From Lathyrus oleraceus (taxonomy: Eukaryota; Streptophyta; Magnoliopsida; Fabales; Fabaceae), in the NCBI RefSeq assembly GCF_024323335.1, contig NC_066582.1:92252944-92316943 (forward strand): a DNA stretch of 64,000 nt. The letters run 5' to 3'. Made by a program: the position numbers and the translations under genes. The notes under the pieces were generated by a model. The model searched no databases. It was not told the origin of the DNA and worked only from the letters and a program-made list of their open reading frames with translations. Of this stretch, positions 44,215 through 56,084 are shown one piece after another (position 1 is the stretch's first letter; every line of letters starts with the position of its first letter).

Positions 44215-44784
44215 TAAGTGATTTCCAGATTACCTTCCAGGTTATGGACATTCACCCATCGTACAGTTGTCTCTTAGGCAGACCATGGATTCACGAGGCT
44301 GGAACCGTGACATCCACCCTGCACCAGAAACTGAAATTTGTGAAGAACAAGATGCTGGTGGTGGTAGGGGAGAAAAGGCTCTCCTAGTTAGCCATTTGTC
44401 TTCCTTCTCTTATATAGATGCTGAGGATGAAGTTGGAACTCCTTTCCAAGCTTTATCTATTACTGAGCCTATTGAGAAGAGAACTCCTTCGTTTTCTTCC
44501 TACAAAGATGCAAAGTTGGCCATTGAGCGTGGTGCAACCGCTGGTTTAGGAAAAATGATTGAGCTAGAAGACAACAAGTCCCGGGCTGGCATAGGCTTTT
44601 CTAATGGGGTCTTCAATGAGCAAGGGTTATTCAAGAGTGAATGTTTCATCCACACTGGTCAGGACGAAGAGGCTGCTGCTGTCTTGGAAGAAGATACAGA
44701 GGATTCTGGCAATTTCATTCCCCCTGGAGCGGTCTGCAACAATTGGGTCGCTGTGGATATTCCTACAGTTATCCATAAGTCAAC
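44215..44784 (+). pseudogene. pro: O3 protease C-terminal fragment
   Basis: Matches O2 from about 34437 to 35004. It starts within the segment preceding MDIHPSYSCLLGRPWIH (CAG is retained where O2 has TAG). A run of four G at 44367-44370, five in O2, gives a one-base frameshift; the downstream frame then continues to the intron donor. The active-site part lies upstream of the junction and is absent. Confidence 0.85.
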
Positions 44785-45047
44785 GTAATGATCACTTTGT
44801 TTAAAAACCCTTCTCCCATGCCAAAAGGAGGAGTGATGACATTGTTGGCTCATAAATACAATGATATTTTCATTCAATAAATTCATGTTAAATGTTTGTT
44901 TTTCCAATTATATTCCCTTTTCGCTTTTTTGCATGAAATTGGTGATCACATAAAACCCTAAAATAAAATAAAATCAATCTTTTCATCTGCATAATGATTT
45001 GCCTTGTTTGAATTCTAAAGCTTTTCATATCCAAAATCATTATGCAG
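44785..45047 (+). other. O3 putative intron (263 bp)
   Basis: AAC|GTAATG donor and ATTATGCAG acceptor, nearly identical to the O2 intron and in the same phase. Confidence 0.7.
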
Positions 45048-47250
45048 GTTGATTTCTAGACCCATTGAACATAATGATCCAACGCCATCTCCCAATTTTG
45101 AATTCCCTGTATTTGAGGCGGAGGAAGATGATGTTGAAGAGATTCCCGATGAGATCACCCGGCTACTTGAGCATGAAGAGAAGATCATTCAGCCACATCT
45201 TGAGAATCTGGAAACAGTAAACTTGGGGTCTGAAGATTGTGTGCGAGAGGTTAAGATTGGGGCGCTCCTGGAAGAATCTGTCAAGAAGGGGTTGATCGAA
45301 TTACTGCGAGAATATGTTGATGTCTTCGCCTGGTCATATGAAGACATGCCTGGTCTAGATACTGATATTGTGCAACATTTCCTGCCTTTGAAGCCTGAGT
45401 GTGTGCCTGTGAAGCAGAAGCTCAGAAGAACTCATCCTGATATGGCAGTGAAGATCAAAGAGGAAGTTCAGAAGCAAATTGATGCGGGTTTTCTGGTGAC
45501 TTCTACATATCCTCAATGGGTGGCCAATATTGTGCCCGTGCCTAAGAAAGATAGAAAAGTCCGGATGTGTGTGAACTATAGGGATTTGAATAAGGCTATT
45601 CCGAAAGATGATTTCCCTCTACCACATATTGATATGTTGGTAGATAATACAACTAAATTCAAAGTCTTCTCATTTATGGATGGATTTTCCGGATATAATC
45701 AGATTAAAATGGCACCCGAGGATATGGAGAAGACAACATTCATCACACCTTGGGGAACATTCTATTATCAAGTGATGCCCTTCGGTTTGAAGAACGCCGG
45801 AGCCACGTATCAACGAGCTATGACTACCTTGTTCCATGATATGATGCATAAGGAGATTGAGGTGTATGTCAATGATATGATCACTAAGTCAAGAACGGAA
45901 GTTGAACATGTAGAGCACCTGTTGAAGCTTTTTCAGCGCTTGAGGAAGTATATGCTTCGTCTGAATCCCAACAAGTGTACATTTGGAGTCCATTCTGGCA
46001 AATTTTTGGGCTTCATTGTCAGCGAAAGAGGTATTAAGGTTGATCCTGCAAAGGTCAAAGCAATACAAGAGATGCCTGCGCCCAAAACTGAGAAGCAAGT
46101 CCGAGGTTTTATTGGCCGCTTGAATTACATTTCCAGATTCATATCCCACATGACTGCCACATGTGCGCCAATATTCAAGCTCCTTCGGAAAGATCAGTCT
46201 AATGATTGGACCGAAGATTGCCAGAAAGCTTTTGACAGTATTAAAGAATATTTGTCTGAACCTTCGATTCTGTCTCCGCCCGTGGAAGGGAGACCATTGA
46301 TTATGTATCTGACTGTTCTTGAAGATTTTATGGGTTGTGTCCTTGGACAGCAAGATGAATCGGGAAAGAAAGAGTATGTTATTTACTACTTGAGCAAGAA
46401 GTTCACTGATTCTGAGTATCGATACTCAATGCTTGTGAAAACCTGCTGTGCTTTGGCTTGGGCTGCTAAGCGCTTACGCCAGTATATGCTGAATCATACG
46501 ATTTGGTTGATATCCAGGATGGATCCAATCAAGTATATATTTGAGAAGCCTGCTTTAACTAGGAGGATTGCCCGTTGGCAGATGTTGTTGTCTGAGTATG
46601 ATATTGAGTATCGAGCTCAAAAAGCTATTAAAGGTAGTATCTTGGCTGACCACTTGGCACATCAGCCAATTGAGGATTATCAGTCAATTCAGTATGACTT
46701 CCCAGATGAGGAGATTCTGTATTTGAAAATGAAAGATTGTGATGAACCTACACTCGATGAAGGGCCAGAGCCTGGTTCCAGATGGGGTATGGTATTTGAT
46801 GGCGCTGTTAATCAATATGGAAATGGTATTGGGGCGGTGATCATTACTCCTCAGGGCACACATATTCCTTTTACAACAAGGCTAACTTTCAAATGCACGA
46901 ATAATATGGTTGAGTATGAGTCCTGTATTATGGGATTAGAGGAATGCATTGATCTTAGGATCAAGCATCTTGATGTTTATGGTGATTCGGCCCTCATTGT
47001 TAATCAGATTAAGGGTGAATGGGAAACGAATCAGCCTGGTCTCATTCCCTATAGGGATTATGCAAGGAGGATTTCAACGTTCTTTACTGAGGTTGACTTC
47101 CATCATATTCCTCGAGATGAGAACCGGATGGCAGATGCTCTTGCTACACTTGCTTCAATGATAGTAGTCAGACTTTGGAATGAAGTTCCTAATATCACGG
47201 TGATGCGCTTGGACAGACCAGCTCATGTGTTTGCAGTAGAGACCTGTTGA
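45048..47250 (+). CDS. pol: O3 pol fragment: RT and two RNase H domains, catalytically changed
   Basis: Uninterrupted 733-codon frame beginning at the intron acceptor; no ATG is needed because translation would arrive from gag-pro. RT, first RNase H/tether and archaeal-type RNase H are all present and highly similar to O2. The RT metal-binding box reads YVND (45865-45876) instead of YVDD, and VDYRDLN has become VNYRDLN. The second RNase H keeps FDGA and NRMADALATLAS. The frame ends just after HVFAVE because about 196 bp, present in O2 at 37463-37658, are deleted; this shifts out of the integrase frame. The open frame is therefore misleading: a functional RT is unlikely. Confidence 0.87.
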
Positions 47251-48305
47251 TGACTGAGGTCCATGAGGGTTCATTCGATACTCATTCCAATGGACATGCC
47301 ATGGCTAGAAAGATGTTGAGAGCAGACTACTATTGGTTGACAATGGAGTCTGACTGCTGTAAGTATGTGAAGAAATGCCATAAGTGTCAGATTTATGCGG
47401 ATAAGATTCATATTCCCCCGACACTTCTAAATGTGATTTCATCACCATGGCCTTTCTCCATGTGGGGAATTGACATGATAGAACCGAAAGCGTCCAACGG
47501 TCACAGATTTATTCTCGTAGCAATTGATTACTTCACCAAGTGGGTTGAAGCGGCGTCATACGCAAATGTGACCAGGCAGGTGGTCGTGAAGTTTATCAAG
47601 AATCAACTCATATGCCGATATGGTGTGCCAGATAAGATCATTACAGATAATGGATCTAACTTGAACAGCAAAATGATGAAAGAGTTGTGTAGCGAGTTCA
47701 AGATTGCACATCATAATTCTTCTCCTTACAGACCCAAGATGAATGGGGTTGTTCAATCTACTAATAAGAACATCAAGAAGATTATCCAGAAGATGGTTGT
47801 CACGTACAAAGATTGGCATGAGATGCTGCCATTTTCTTTACATGGATATTGTACATCTGTTCGCACTTCGACATAGGCAACCCCTTTCTCTCTTGTTTAT
47901 GGCATGGAGGCTGTACTCCCAGTAGAGGTGGAGATCCCATCAATGAGAGTCTTGATGGAAGCCAAGTTGATTGATGCTGAATGGGTTTAGAGTCGTTATG
48001 ACCAGCTTAATTTGATTGAAGATAAGAGATTGACTGCCATGTGCCACGGTCAGTTATATCAGCAAAGGATGAAGAAAGCTTTTGATAAGAAGGTCAAGCC
48101 TCGTGTGTTCCGAGAAGGTGACCTCTTGCTCAAGAAAGTCTTGTCTTTCACGCCCGATTCCAGGGGCAAGTGGACTCCAAACTATGAAGGTCCATATGTT
48201 GTTAAGAGAGCCTTTTCAGGCGGTGCTTTGATACTTACAACTATGGATGGGGAGGATTTCACTCGTCCTGTGAATTCAGATGCAGTCAAGAAATACTTCG
48301 CCTAA
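47247..48305 (+). pseudogene. int: O3 integrase
   Basis: Frame after the 196-bp deletion. It retains most of the zinc module (HSNGHAMARKML, CHKCQ) and the core with Asp 47472 and Asp 47646. The third catalytic residue at 47754-47756 is CAA (Gln) where O2 has GAA (Glu). In-frame stops: TAG 47874 and TAG 47988. The C-terminal domain to YFA at 48305 is otherwise well preserved. Confidence 0.87.
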
Positions 48306-48420
48306 AAAAAAATATAATAGCTCGCTAAGTTGAAAACTCGAAAGGGCGGCTTAGGCAAAAATGAGCGTCTCGGTGGATTGAAAACCCGAAAGGGTTATCC
48401 AGGCAAAAGTTAGAGACATA

Positions 48421-48513
<93 letters not shown>

Positions 48514-51169
48514 CCCGCTAGATTGAATACCTCATCCTGGGGCAATCTAGGCCAAAATTAGGGATTTGCCAAGTAACTGCATCCTGACAAGACTTTGTTC
48601 TACAACTGTCATCCGTCAGAGATTCTTGCTCATTCATTATCAACCAAAGCTTCAAATACATCGAGTTCAGAATTGGTGGAGAAATGGTCATTATGTTCAA
48701 TGTAGCCCTTTTCCAATATATATCACCAATTTCAAATTTGTAAAGATCTATGGAGTCTTGCCATTTGCAGACTACCATTCCATCAAATAAATTTGAGCAT
48801 TTTATCCAATTATTTGCACTCTTATTTGTTTCTATTCAACAAATGTTTCGCATGCTTTAATTGAGAAAATATCATTGTTTTGAATAAATGAATTTTTTAT
48901 AACTTGTCTCTAAACAAAGTGAACATTCACAATGACGAAAGGATACTTAGGAGATCCTCAGTGCTCTCCCAAGGACGGTATGATCTCCAACAGGGTAAGA
49001 CATTTGTTCATATTCCTGGCATGATTGTATCTTCTTCCTCCGGAACCTTTTTGTGGTTTATCCTACCGAGTGGAGTGCTTGTTGAGATATTCACCTATCT
49101 TCCCTTCAGCAGAGTAGAAGTTTTTCCTCCTCGGCAGATGTGTTTTCTTTTGAAGATTCGGTATTTGGTGGTTGGTCCCCATAACTCCTTTATCTCTTCG
49201 GATAGATTCCCCGGTAGAGTTGTTTATGTGGTGGACTTTATCTGTGATGATCCCTGTCCCCAGCTGGAATGATTGATGTTCGTCCCTCTGCAGAGATTTT
49301 CATTTTTCCAGTAACAGTTACCCTTAGTGGACCTGGCTTTCTCCCTTGAGATGTAGTACCGGGTGGTTGATTCCTGGACCTGTTTGTGTTAGATATGTCA
49401 GCATTCATCATACATAAACCACGCATATACATGCATAATTATAACATTCAGATATTCATGTTGCATTCTTTGCCATATATTGTTATTTGATGTCTCCTGC
49501 TATTTGGTGATGTATATCTCCCCAAGCAGATGTGTGTGTCTGATCTCTCCATATAGAGTTAGCTCCATAGGCAGAAAGCGTCTATCCTTTCTTCCACATT
49601 CCCCACCGAGTTATATCCTCGTGGATGATGGTTGTTTATGTTCCTTCCCAACACATATATTGGGATGGGTTTCCCTATTGAGTTATATCCTCATTGGGAC
49701 AAGTCTTGATTCAGTATGCCTCTCTGGTTTGATCCTAGATTGGCCTCTTAAAACTCTTTCCTGTTTTCCCGTGGTATAAATGAATAATTGCTCAGTAATT
49801 AGTAATCATTCATATTATCACCGGCGGAGTCTGTGGTTTTCTACCCTTATACCGGTAGTCGTAAACCCTATCTCTTTCTCTTGCAGAGTTAACCTTTTGT
49901 TCAACGTAATCGGTGACGGTTATTTTTCCGTGGTTTCCTATCCAGTATCCGGTAGGTGTAATCCCCTCCTTGCCGATTATCTTTATCCAATATTCGGTAT
50001 TGATATTCCCTCATCTTTTGGATGATTGCTCTGATTACGCAATTTATCCCCAGCGGGTCATCTCTCGTCTACCCTGTTGTTGTTGGTAACGATTGTTTCT
50101 CTCCTGAATTGGTCATCATTATATACCTAGTTTCGGTATCCTGATGCCTTTTCTTTTCGGTCGATTTATCCTTTATTAACCCAGTAATCGGTTGTGGATA
50201 ATCTTCCATGCGAGTATATTATCTACGTTTTGACGGTAATAGATAATGTATCTCATGCGCTTTTTGGTAGAAGCTTTTTGTTCTTCCCCAGTCGAGTAAG
50301 ATTCGTATCCCCATTGCGGAATCGAATATCCATCCTATAATCGAGTTTGCTTTTAGCCCTCTTTTGGATGATGAGTGTCTTGGGAATATTCCCCAATTCA
50401 CGCCTTGGTTGGTCACCTATTATATGCCCAGTAACCGGAATCCTTGGTGTTCCCCCCCTTCTGCTCCCTGTTATGACTTTTAGTCCCCTGTGGAGTCAGA
50501 ACCCCTGAGTTGAAGTATACCTTTTAGGTATTCCTCAGATGTTTTGGAGTTTTGATATCTCTCACCCTTATACCGGTCTTAGATATTCATTCTTCCCGAG
50601 CATGTCGTATCTTTCACCCTTATGCCGGTGATCAGATCACGTGTCTCCGTGAGCTTATTACCCAGTAACCGATAATACCTCATCCCGGTGCTCCCCCCAG
50701 GAGAGTCTTTTTGGACATCCCCAGCGAAGTCCCTTAGTGGATTGTCTTCGTCCGGATTTCTATCCGAAGTATCCGTTATGGATAGTTTTTGCTGTATTGG
50801 CATCTTCCCTAATACGGGCGCCTTCGAGTCAGCTCGAGTCTTTCCATTGGATTTATTCCCTTCGGAATTCTGTTCCCCAAGCTTTGAGACGTGACCTGCT
50901 CACGCGTTTTCGTTCCTTTACTCCCCGTTAGAGTCTCTGCCCCATAGAATGAATTATTCATGGGATTTGTTAAATTTTCTCCTAATCTTTGCCTTTGTGG
51001 GCACATATCTCCACAGAGTGTTACCATTTCGCATGCATACATCTGCATCATGAGGTCTCTTAGGGACCAAAATTCGTCTCTTTGTTATTATTTAAGCCCA
51101 TTCTACCTCGTCGAGATGAAGATTTTAACCTTCCCTTCTACGGCTAGAATGACCTTAAATAGGGGCATC
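48306..51169 (+). other. O3 3' noncoding region
   Basis: Collinear with O2's. It has the three stem-loops (about 48330-48552), a long AT microsatellite between loops 2 and 3, and ACCGGT-type motifs. It ends AAATAGGGGCATC. No gene. Confidence 0.75.
48424..48509 (+). repeat. (AT)43 microsatellite
   Basis: 86 bp of pure AT. The same position in O2 (about 38858-38865) has only about four repeats. Confidence 0.95.
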
Positions 51170-54100
51170 TGTAAGACCCCAATTTTGTCCCTAAGATCCC
51201 TCATGGCATCATAACATTGCATTTGCAAAGCCTCAAGGATCAAGAGCATCTTGGTTCCCCTTGCCTTTGGGTAGGACTTCTTGTGAGTGGTTTGAGATCA
51301 TCAAGCTTGCTTGAATTGTATATCATTGCTTTTCTTATTTTGCTTACTAACCAAAACCACAAAAACATGTCACTAACATCTTTTGTTTGTAGCTTGAGCA
51401 ATCATAAGGTCAAAAGCTTCTAGGAGATCCTTTGTGTAATGACATAGCCAAGAGAAGATGAAAGCAAGCATGGTAATGGTTTCCAAAGCTCTCATCCATC
51501 AAATATGCCTCCCTAGTATCTCAGTTCATCATTATGATCAAAGCAAGTCAAAGGGTTTGAGGTCTTGTTCTTCAAGAAACCCTAATTCATTTGTGCATCA
51601 CAATGCCTTGCTCATGAAGCAACCTCAGCCCATGATCAAATAAAATCAAGGGAAGTTCTTTAATTCATCATTTCATTCATATTTGAACTCATTTTAGCAT
51701 CCTCAATCATCAATTCATCAAGGTATGAGTTGTGGACTTGAGAATTTGATCATTCAATTCATCTGACTATTTTGAAATGCATTGAGACCTAACATTTGAT
51801 GTGTTGGTCAAATGGAGATGATTCCAAAAGAAAAAATGTTCTTAAGGACAATATGAACAACTTTCATGTTCATCAAAAATTAATTTGAAGCTTGGAAGGT
51901 CATCATCCATTCCAAAACATTATAGGTCATTTTGATTGAAACCCTAATTTTGGGTCCACTTCTCAAGAACATAACTCATTCATGTTTTATGATTTTGAGG
52001 TGGGATCAAATGAATTGGAAAGCTTAAAATGTCTACTTCAAATGTTATGTTGAACAAAATTTCAAAATATCAAAGGAAATACATGTGATAATGCAAGACA
52101 TTATAGGTCCTTTTGGACCAAAGGCATTAAAAGGCAAAAAAGTCTAACTTCAAGTGCCCATAACTCCTTCATCAAAAATCCAAATGATGCAAAATTTAAG
52201 TCCATTTTGATTGTCTTGAAAGGATCTACAACGTTTATGTTGGAGGTTTTTCCATTTGAGGCTTACATCATCAAAACAGAGGGGCTTGAAAATTGGCCAA
52301 ATTTGGAAACCTTGCCTTGACATGTCATGCACCTTGCACTTTAAACTCAAATTTCATAAATTTCCACACTTCAAATGGATTTTTGTCCAACATAACAATT
52401 GTTACTTACATCAAGACCTTTCCAACCATTACTCACATGATCATGTTTAGACTTTCCAATTGGGACTTTTGAAGAGGTGAATATTTAGGTCAAATTATGG
52501 AATGCACATGAAATCTTGATACACAAGCAAATGCCATTCAAATTACACGTCCAATTTAACTTGGCTTGTGTTCAGCATTCATTTGCATCAGCTTTTGGGC
52601 TTTGCACGTACCTGTACAGGCCCATGCATGAAGGGTTCAAATTCCATGCACACGAGTTTTGCCTTGCCTTGCTTCAAGTTCAGCTATAAATACATGCTTC
52701 TCTTCGTTCAATTCTCAACCTAATGGCGCCTAAGATGCTGCACAATTGATACCTTAACCATTAGCAAAGAAGCTAGTTCATTTTTCTCCAAATTTTTTAG
52801 ATCCAAAATTCAACTACATCTGGTTGAATCCTTGGATCTAAAGCTTCTAAACCTTCATCATTCATCTCACTGATCTTCTGTTTTGGCAAAGAAAGCAAGG
52901 AATCGAGCTCAAGTCTCCAGAAATCAAGCTTGCTCTTCAACTGGTATTTTCTTCGAATCTCATCATCCTTTGACCTATTTGCTTGGATCTTGTGTTGGTT
53001 GAAGTCCTCTCAATAGAGGTATCATGATTATGTCTTTAATTTTTGAAATCCATTGAGTTCATGATGAACACCAGAATTTTCAACCTCTGATTTCTCACAC
53101 CATGGAAATCTAGAGTGAAAATGGATGGCACAGGGATGATGTACATCATCCCAGCTTTCCAATGATGTATAGATCGCGTGATTTGGTTAAGCTTTGGTTG
53201 TCTGCTATGGTGGCCAGAAAATGCAAGCTCACCGGAGAAGAAGATGGCTCCGGTGGCTGCTTCATTTCCAGATCAAATCTGGACCGTGTGATTGCATTTC
53301 CAGATCTAATCCATGCCATTCATTGTTATGACCTTTTTTAATACATTGTGCTTCGCCTTTGACTCAAGCCTATGATACACGCGTGCCTGTGAGCCATCTG
53401 ATGTGCCACATCATTTAATGAAACTTGATCCAACGCGCCAGGCTTTTTTGCATTTTCTGATTTATTTCATTTTATTTTGTTTATTTCATTTTATTTCAAA
53501 AAATCATAACTCTTTCATTTTAATTCCAAAAAATATGGGACCAATTGCATTATTTCCCAAATAATTTCTAGTTTCTTAAAGTGATTTTTAATATTTTTTA
53601 TTTTATCATTTGATATTTTTTATGAATTTTCTCTTTTTTGGTTATTTTTAATTCATTTTAAATAGTTTTTGATATTCAAAAAATACAAAAATATTTTCCT
53701 AACCTATTTGAATAATGATGAATCTATGAAAAATATTCTCATCAATTTTTAAATTGATTTGAGATTTATTTGAGATTTTAGTTCAATTAGGTTATTTTTA
53801 TTCATTTTTAATTGATTAAAAATAGTTTCTGACTTTTAAAAATGCTGAAATTTTTTGTCAAACTTTGTTTGACCTTGTTGAACTTAGGATGAATCACTTG
53901 GACTTTTCAAAGTTTATTTGAAGTGATTTTGAAGTTTGACCTTTCTTTTATTTTTAATTCAAGTTTAATTTTAAATATTCAAAATACCAAAAATATTTTG
54001 TTCATTTCTTGACTTCCAATCTTCATCTCACTTCTGTTTTTTTGATTGTTTGACTTTGACTTTCAATGTCATTGGTCAACATATGTGGATTGGTACATGT

Positions 54101-56084
54101 TATTTCATTGAATGCACTTTAATTTTGCCATTTCCATTTCTCTTATTCATCTCCTTCTTCTTCTTCTTTTTCCTTTTGATCAATGAGTTGAAGGTTGATA
54201 AGTTAGCATTGATTATGGAGACTTAATCTTCCTTGATCCAAATCTAATTCATCTTGATCAATTGATCAAGTGAATGGCTTTGCATTAAGCATAGGTTGTT
54301 TCCTAAATCATGCAAAAGACTTAAACCAATACAAGATCAATGTTCTTCTTCTTTTTGGCATGGCAAGTTGTTGGGACTTGGTTCACTAATCAAGACTCCT
54401 AACTTGTGTTTGTTGCCTACATTATTATTGACCGGCCTCAGATAGTTGTGACTTCTACATAAGTCCAATTACGATTGCTTAACATAGCGCTAAATTTTGC
54501 CTTATGGCACACTAACTATTAACCACTAACAACTAACTTTTACTTTATGCATTTTACTCTTATGCAATTTACTATTCTTGCACATATTATTCATTTTCTT
54601 TTTCCTTTGCTCATTGGAGCACATGTTTATGTTAATGCCATTTGCCTTTTGCCCACTTGGGTATATAATTGTTTATATATCTTTTGTGCTTGTGTTTGTC
54701 TGTTTGTTGTGAACCAAATGCCAAGAATTGGACAAAATGGACTTAGAATTTAGGACCTTACCCAAGCAAATGGAATTTGAAGAGCAACTAGGCATTGGGC
54801 CTTTAGAGTGCTATAAAAGTCAAAGAGCAATTAGGCATTGGGCCTTTAGAATGCTATAAATGTTGAAGATAACTTTGAAAGGACCATATTCTAAACTCCC
54901 TCTTGTCCATTCTTTGTTTGTATTATAGAATTTTTGATGTGTGTTTTCTTTGTGCTAGGGATTCCAACTTGAGCCTAATTGAGGAACCATTACCATGAGC
55001 TTCTAAGAGAAAGATCCAAGAGACCTTGAGGAGCCTTATCCAAGAATTCATTAATTGTTGATTGCTTGAGTTTATGCTTGTGATTGCTTATTCCAAAGGA
55101 TGGGAGCTACTTGTATCATCAATATGATCTCAAGAGAGGAACTCCTTGTGTGGTTTTGTTCTCTTTTCCCTCACCTCTTGTATGCTTAGGATCTTAGCCA
55201 TTCTTCTTCTTCTCTCCACTCTAACCCTAGCCAAAACTTTTGTGCAAACATTTAGCATTTGTTTTCAACATTAGAAACCTAAGCCTTATGCTTTTGATTT
55301 TCAAACTTTCTTTTCATAACACTTATTGTGAATTGAATCTTTAAGTCAACTTTGACCATTTTTCTAAATACTTTTCATTGGTAAATACAACCCATTAAAA
55401 TACTCTTTGTGGTTTCAATGTCCACTTTCTTAATCAAACTTTTTCATAACCTTTAGCTATTAGGTTTGAGTTATCTTTGTGGCAGATGTAATACTCACCT
55501 ATATCCTTAGTGATGGACAATGAGTCTTCCTTGCTTATTATAGGGTTAAACCCTCACTAGCATGTTGAAGCTATCCTCACATGGTGGATTTGTGGTTTTA
55601 GGTTGAGTTTTCTCCCTTAGATAACAAAAGACCTTAAGGATTTTGGACCAATTAATTCACCAACTTGTTTTGAGATTTTTACCCCGAACTACGAGGTTTT
55701 GGTCCTAATCTTTTAAGATGGTATGTAGGCAATGGGCTTATCCATTCAAACACAAAATGTAAATAAACTTGTATATTCTTTTCTCATCTCTTCAATCATG
55801 TTTGCACAAACAAAATTTTCACAAAATACCACCCTTACAACAAATGTGAAAAGGGCTCCCTAGGAGTACCTAGGATGTTTTGGGTGCCTAACACCTTCCC
55901 ATTACATAACCAACCCCCTTACCCAGATCTCTGTTTCTTTTTACTAGTTTTTGATAAAACTTTTAGGTTTTTGTTCGCTTTCTAATCATTCCTTTAGATA
56001 AACATAAGTGCGGTGGCGACTCGACTTGTATGGTTTACCTTGGATTTAGTCAATATCTCTAATGGTAACGAATACCCCGCTACA
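51170..56084 (+). repeat. O3 3' LTR, complete (4915 bp)
   Basis: TGTAAGACCCC start and CCCCGCTACA end; the only uninterrupted non-solo Ogre LTR in the window. Palindrome CCTGTACAGG 52611-52620, CATGCATG 52623-52630, TATA 52685-52692. A 43-bp direct repeat lies at 54781-54866, the hairpin at 55859-55874 and the PBS-like TGGCGACTC at 56014-56022. A 68-codon hydrophobic ORF lies at 54547-54753. Confidence 0.93.
52685..52692 (+). promoter_or_regulatory. O3 3' LTR TATA box
   Basis: TATAAATA in AGCTATAAATACATG, 55 bp after the RY-type motif. If active it would transcribe rightward into O4. Confidence 0.6.

Larger units (their letters stand above)
44215..56084 (+). mobile_element. O3: Ogre element, 3' part
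   Basis: Lacks 5' LTR, PBS, ORF1, gag and most of protease. It has the protease C terminus, intron, RT-RNase H ORF, broken integrase, 3' noncoding region and a full 3' LTR (51170-56084). The right flank ACTGG (56085-56089) belongs to O4, into whose gag-pro region it inserted. The left end is a deletion junction with the O2 3' LTR. Confidence 0.9.

Noticed and set aside
48351..48545. Minus-strand ORF with a long Tyr-Ile repeat
   Set aside because: Pure translation of the AT microsatellite.
41458..56084. Reading the O2 3' LTR, O3 body and O3 3' LTR as one intact tandem element
   Set aside because: The first LTR is cut at about 44214 without PBS, ORF1 or gag following, and the flanks of O2 and O3 belong to different host elements.
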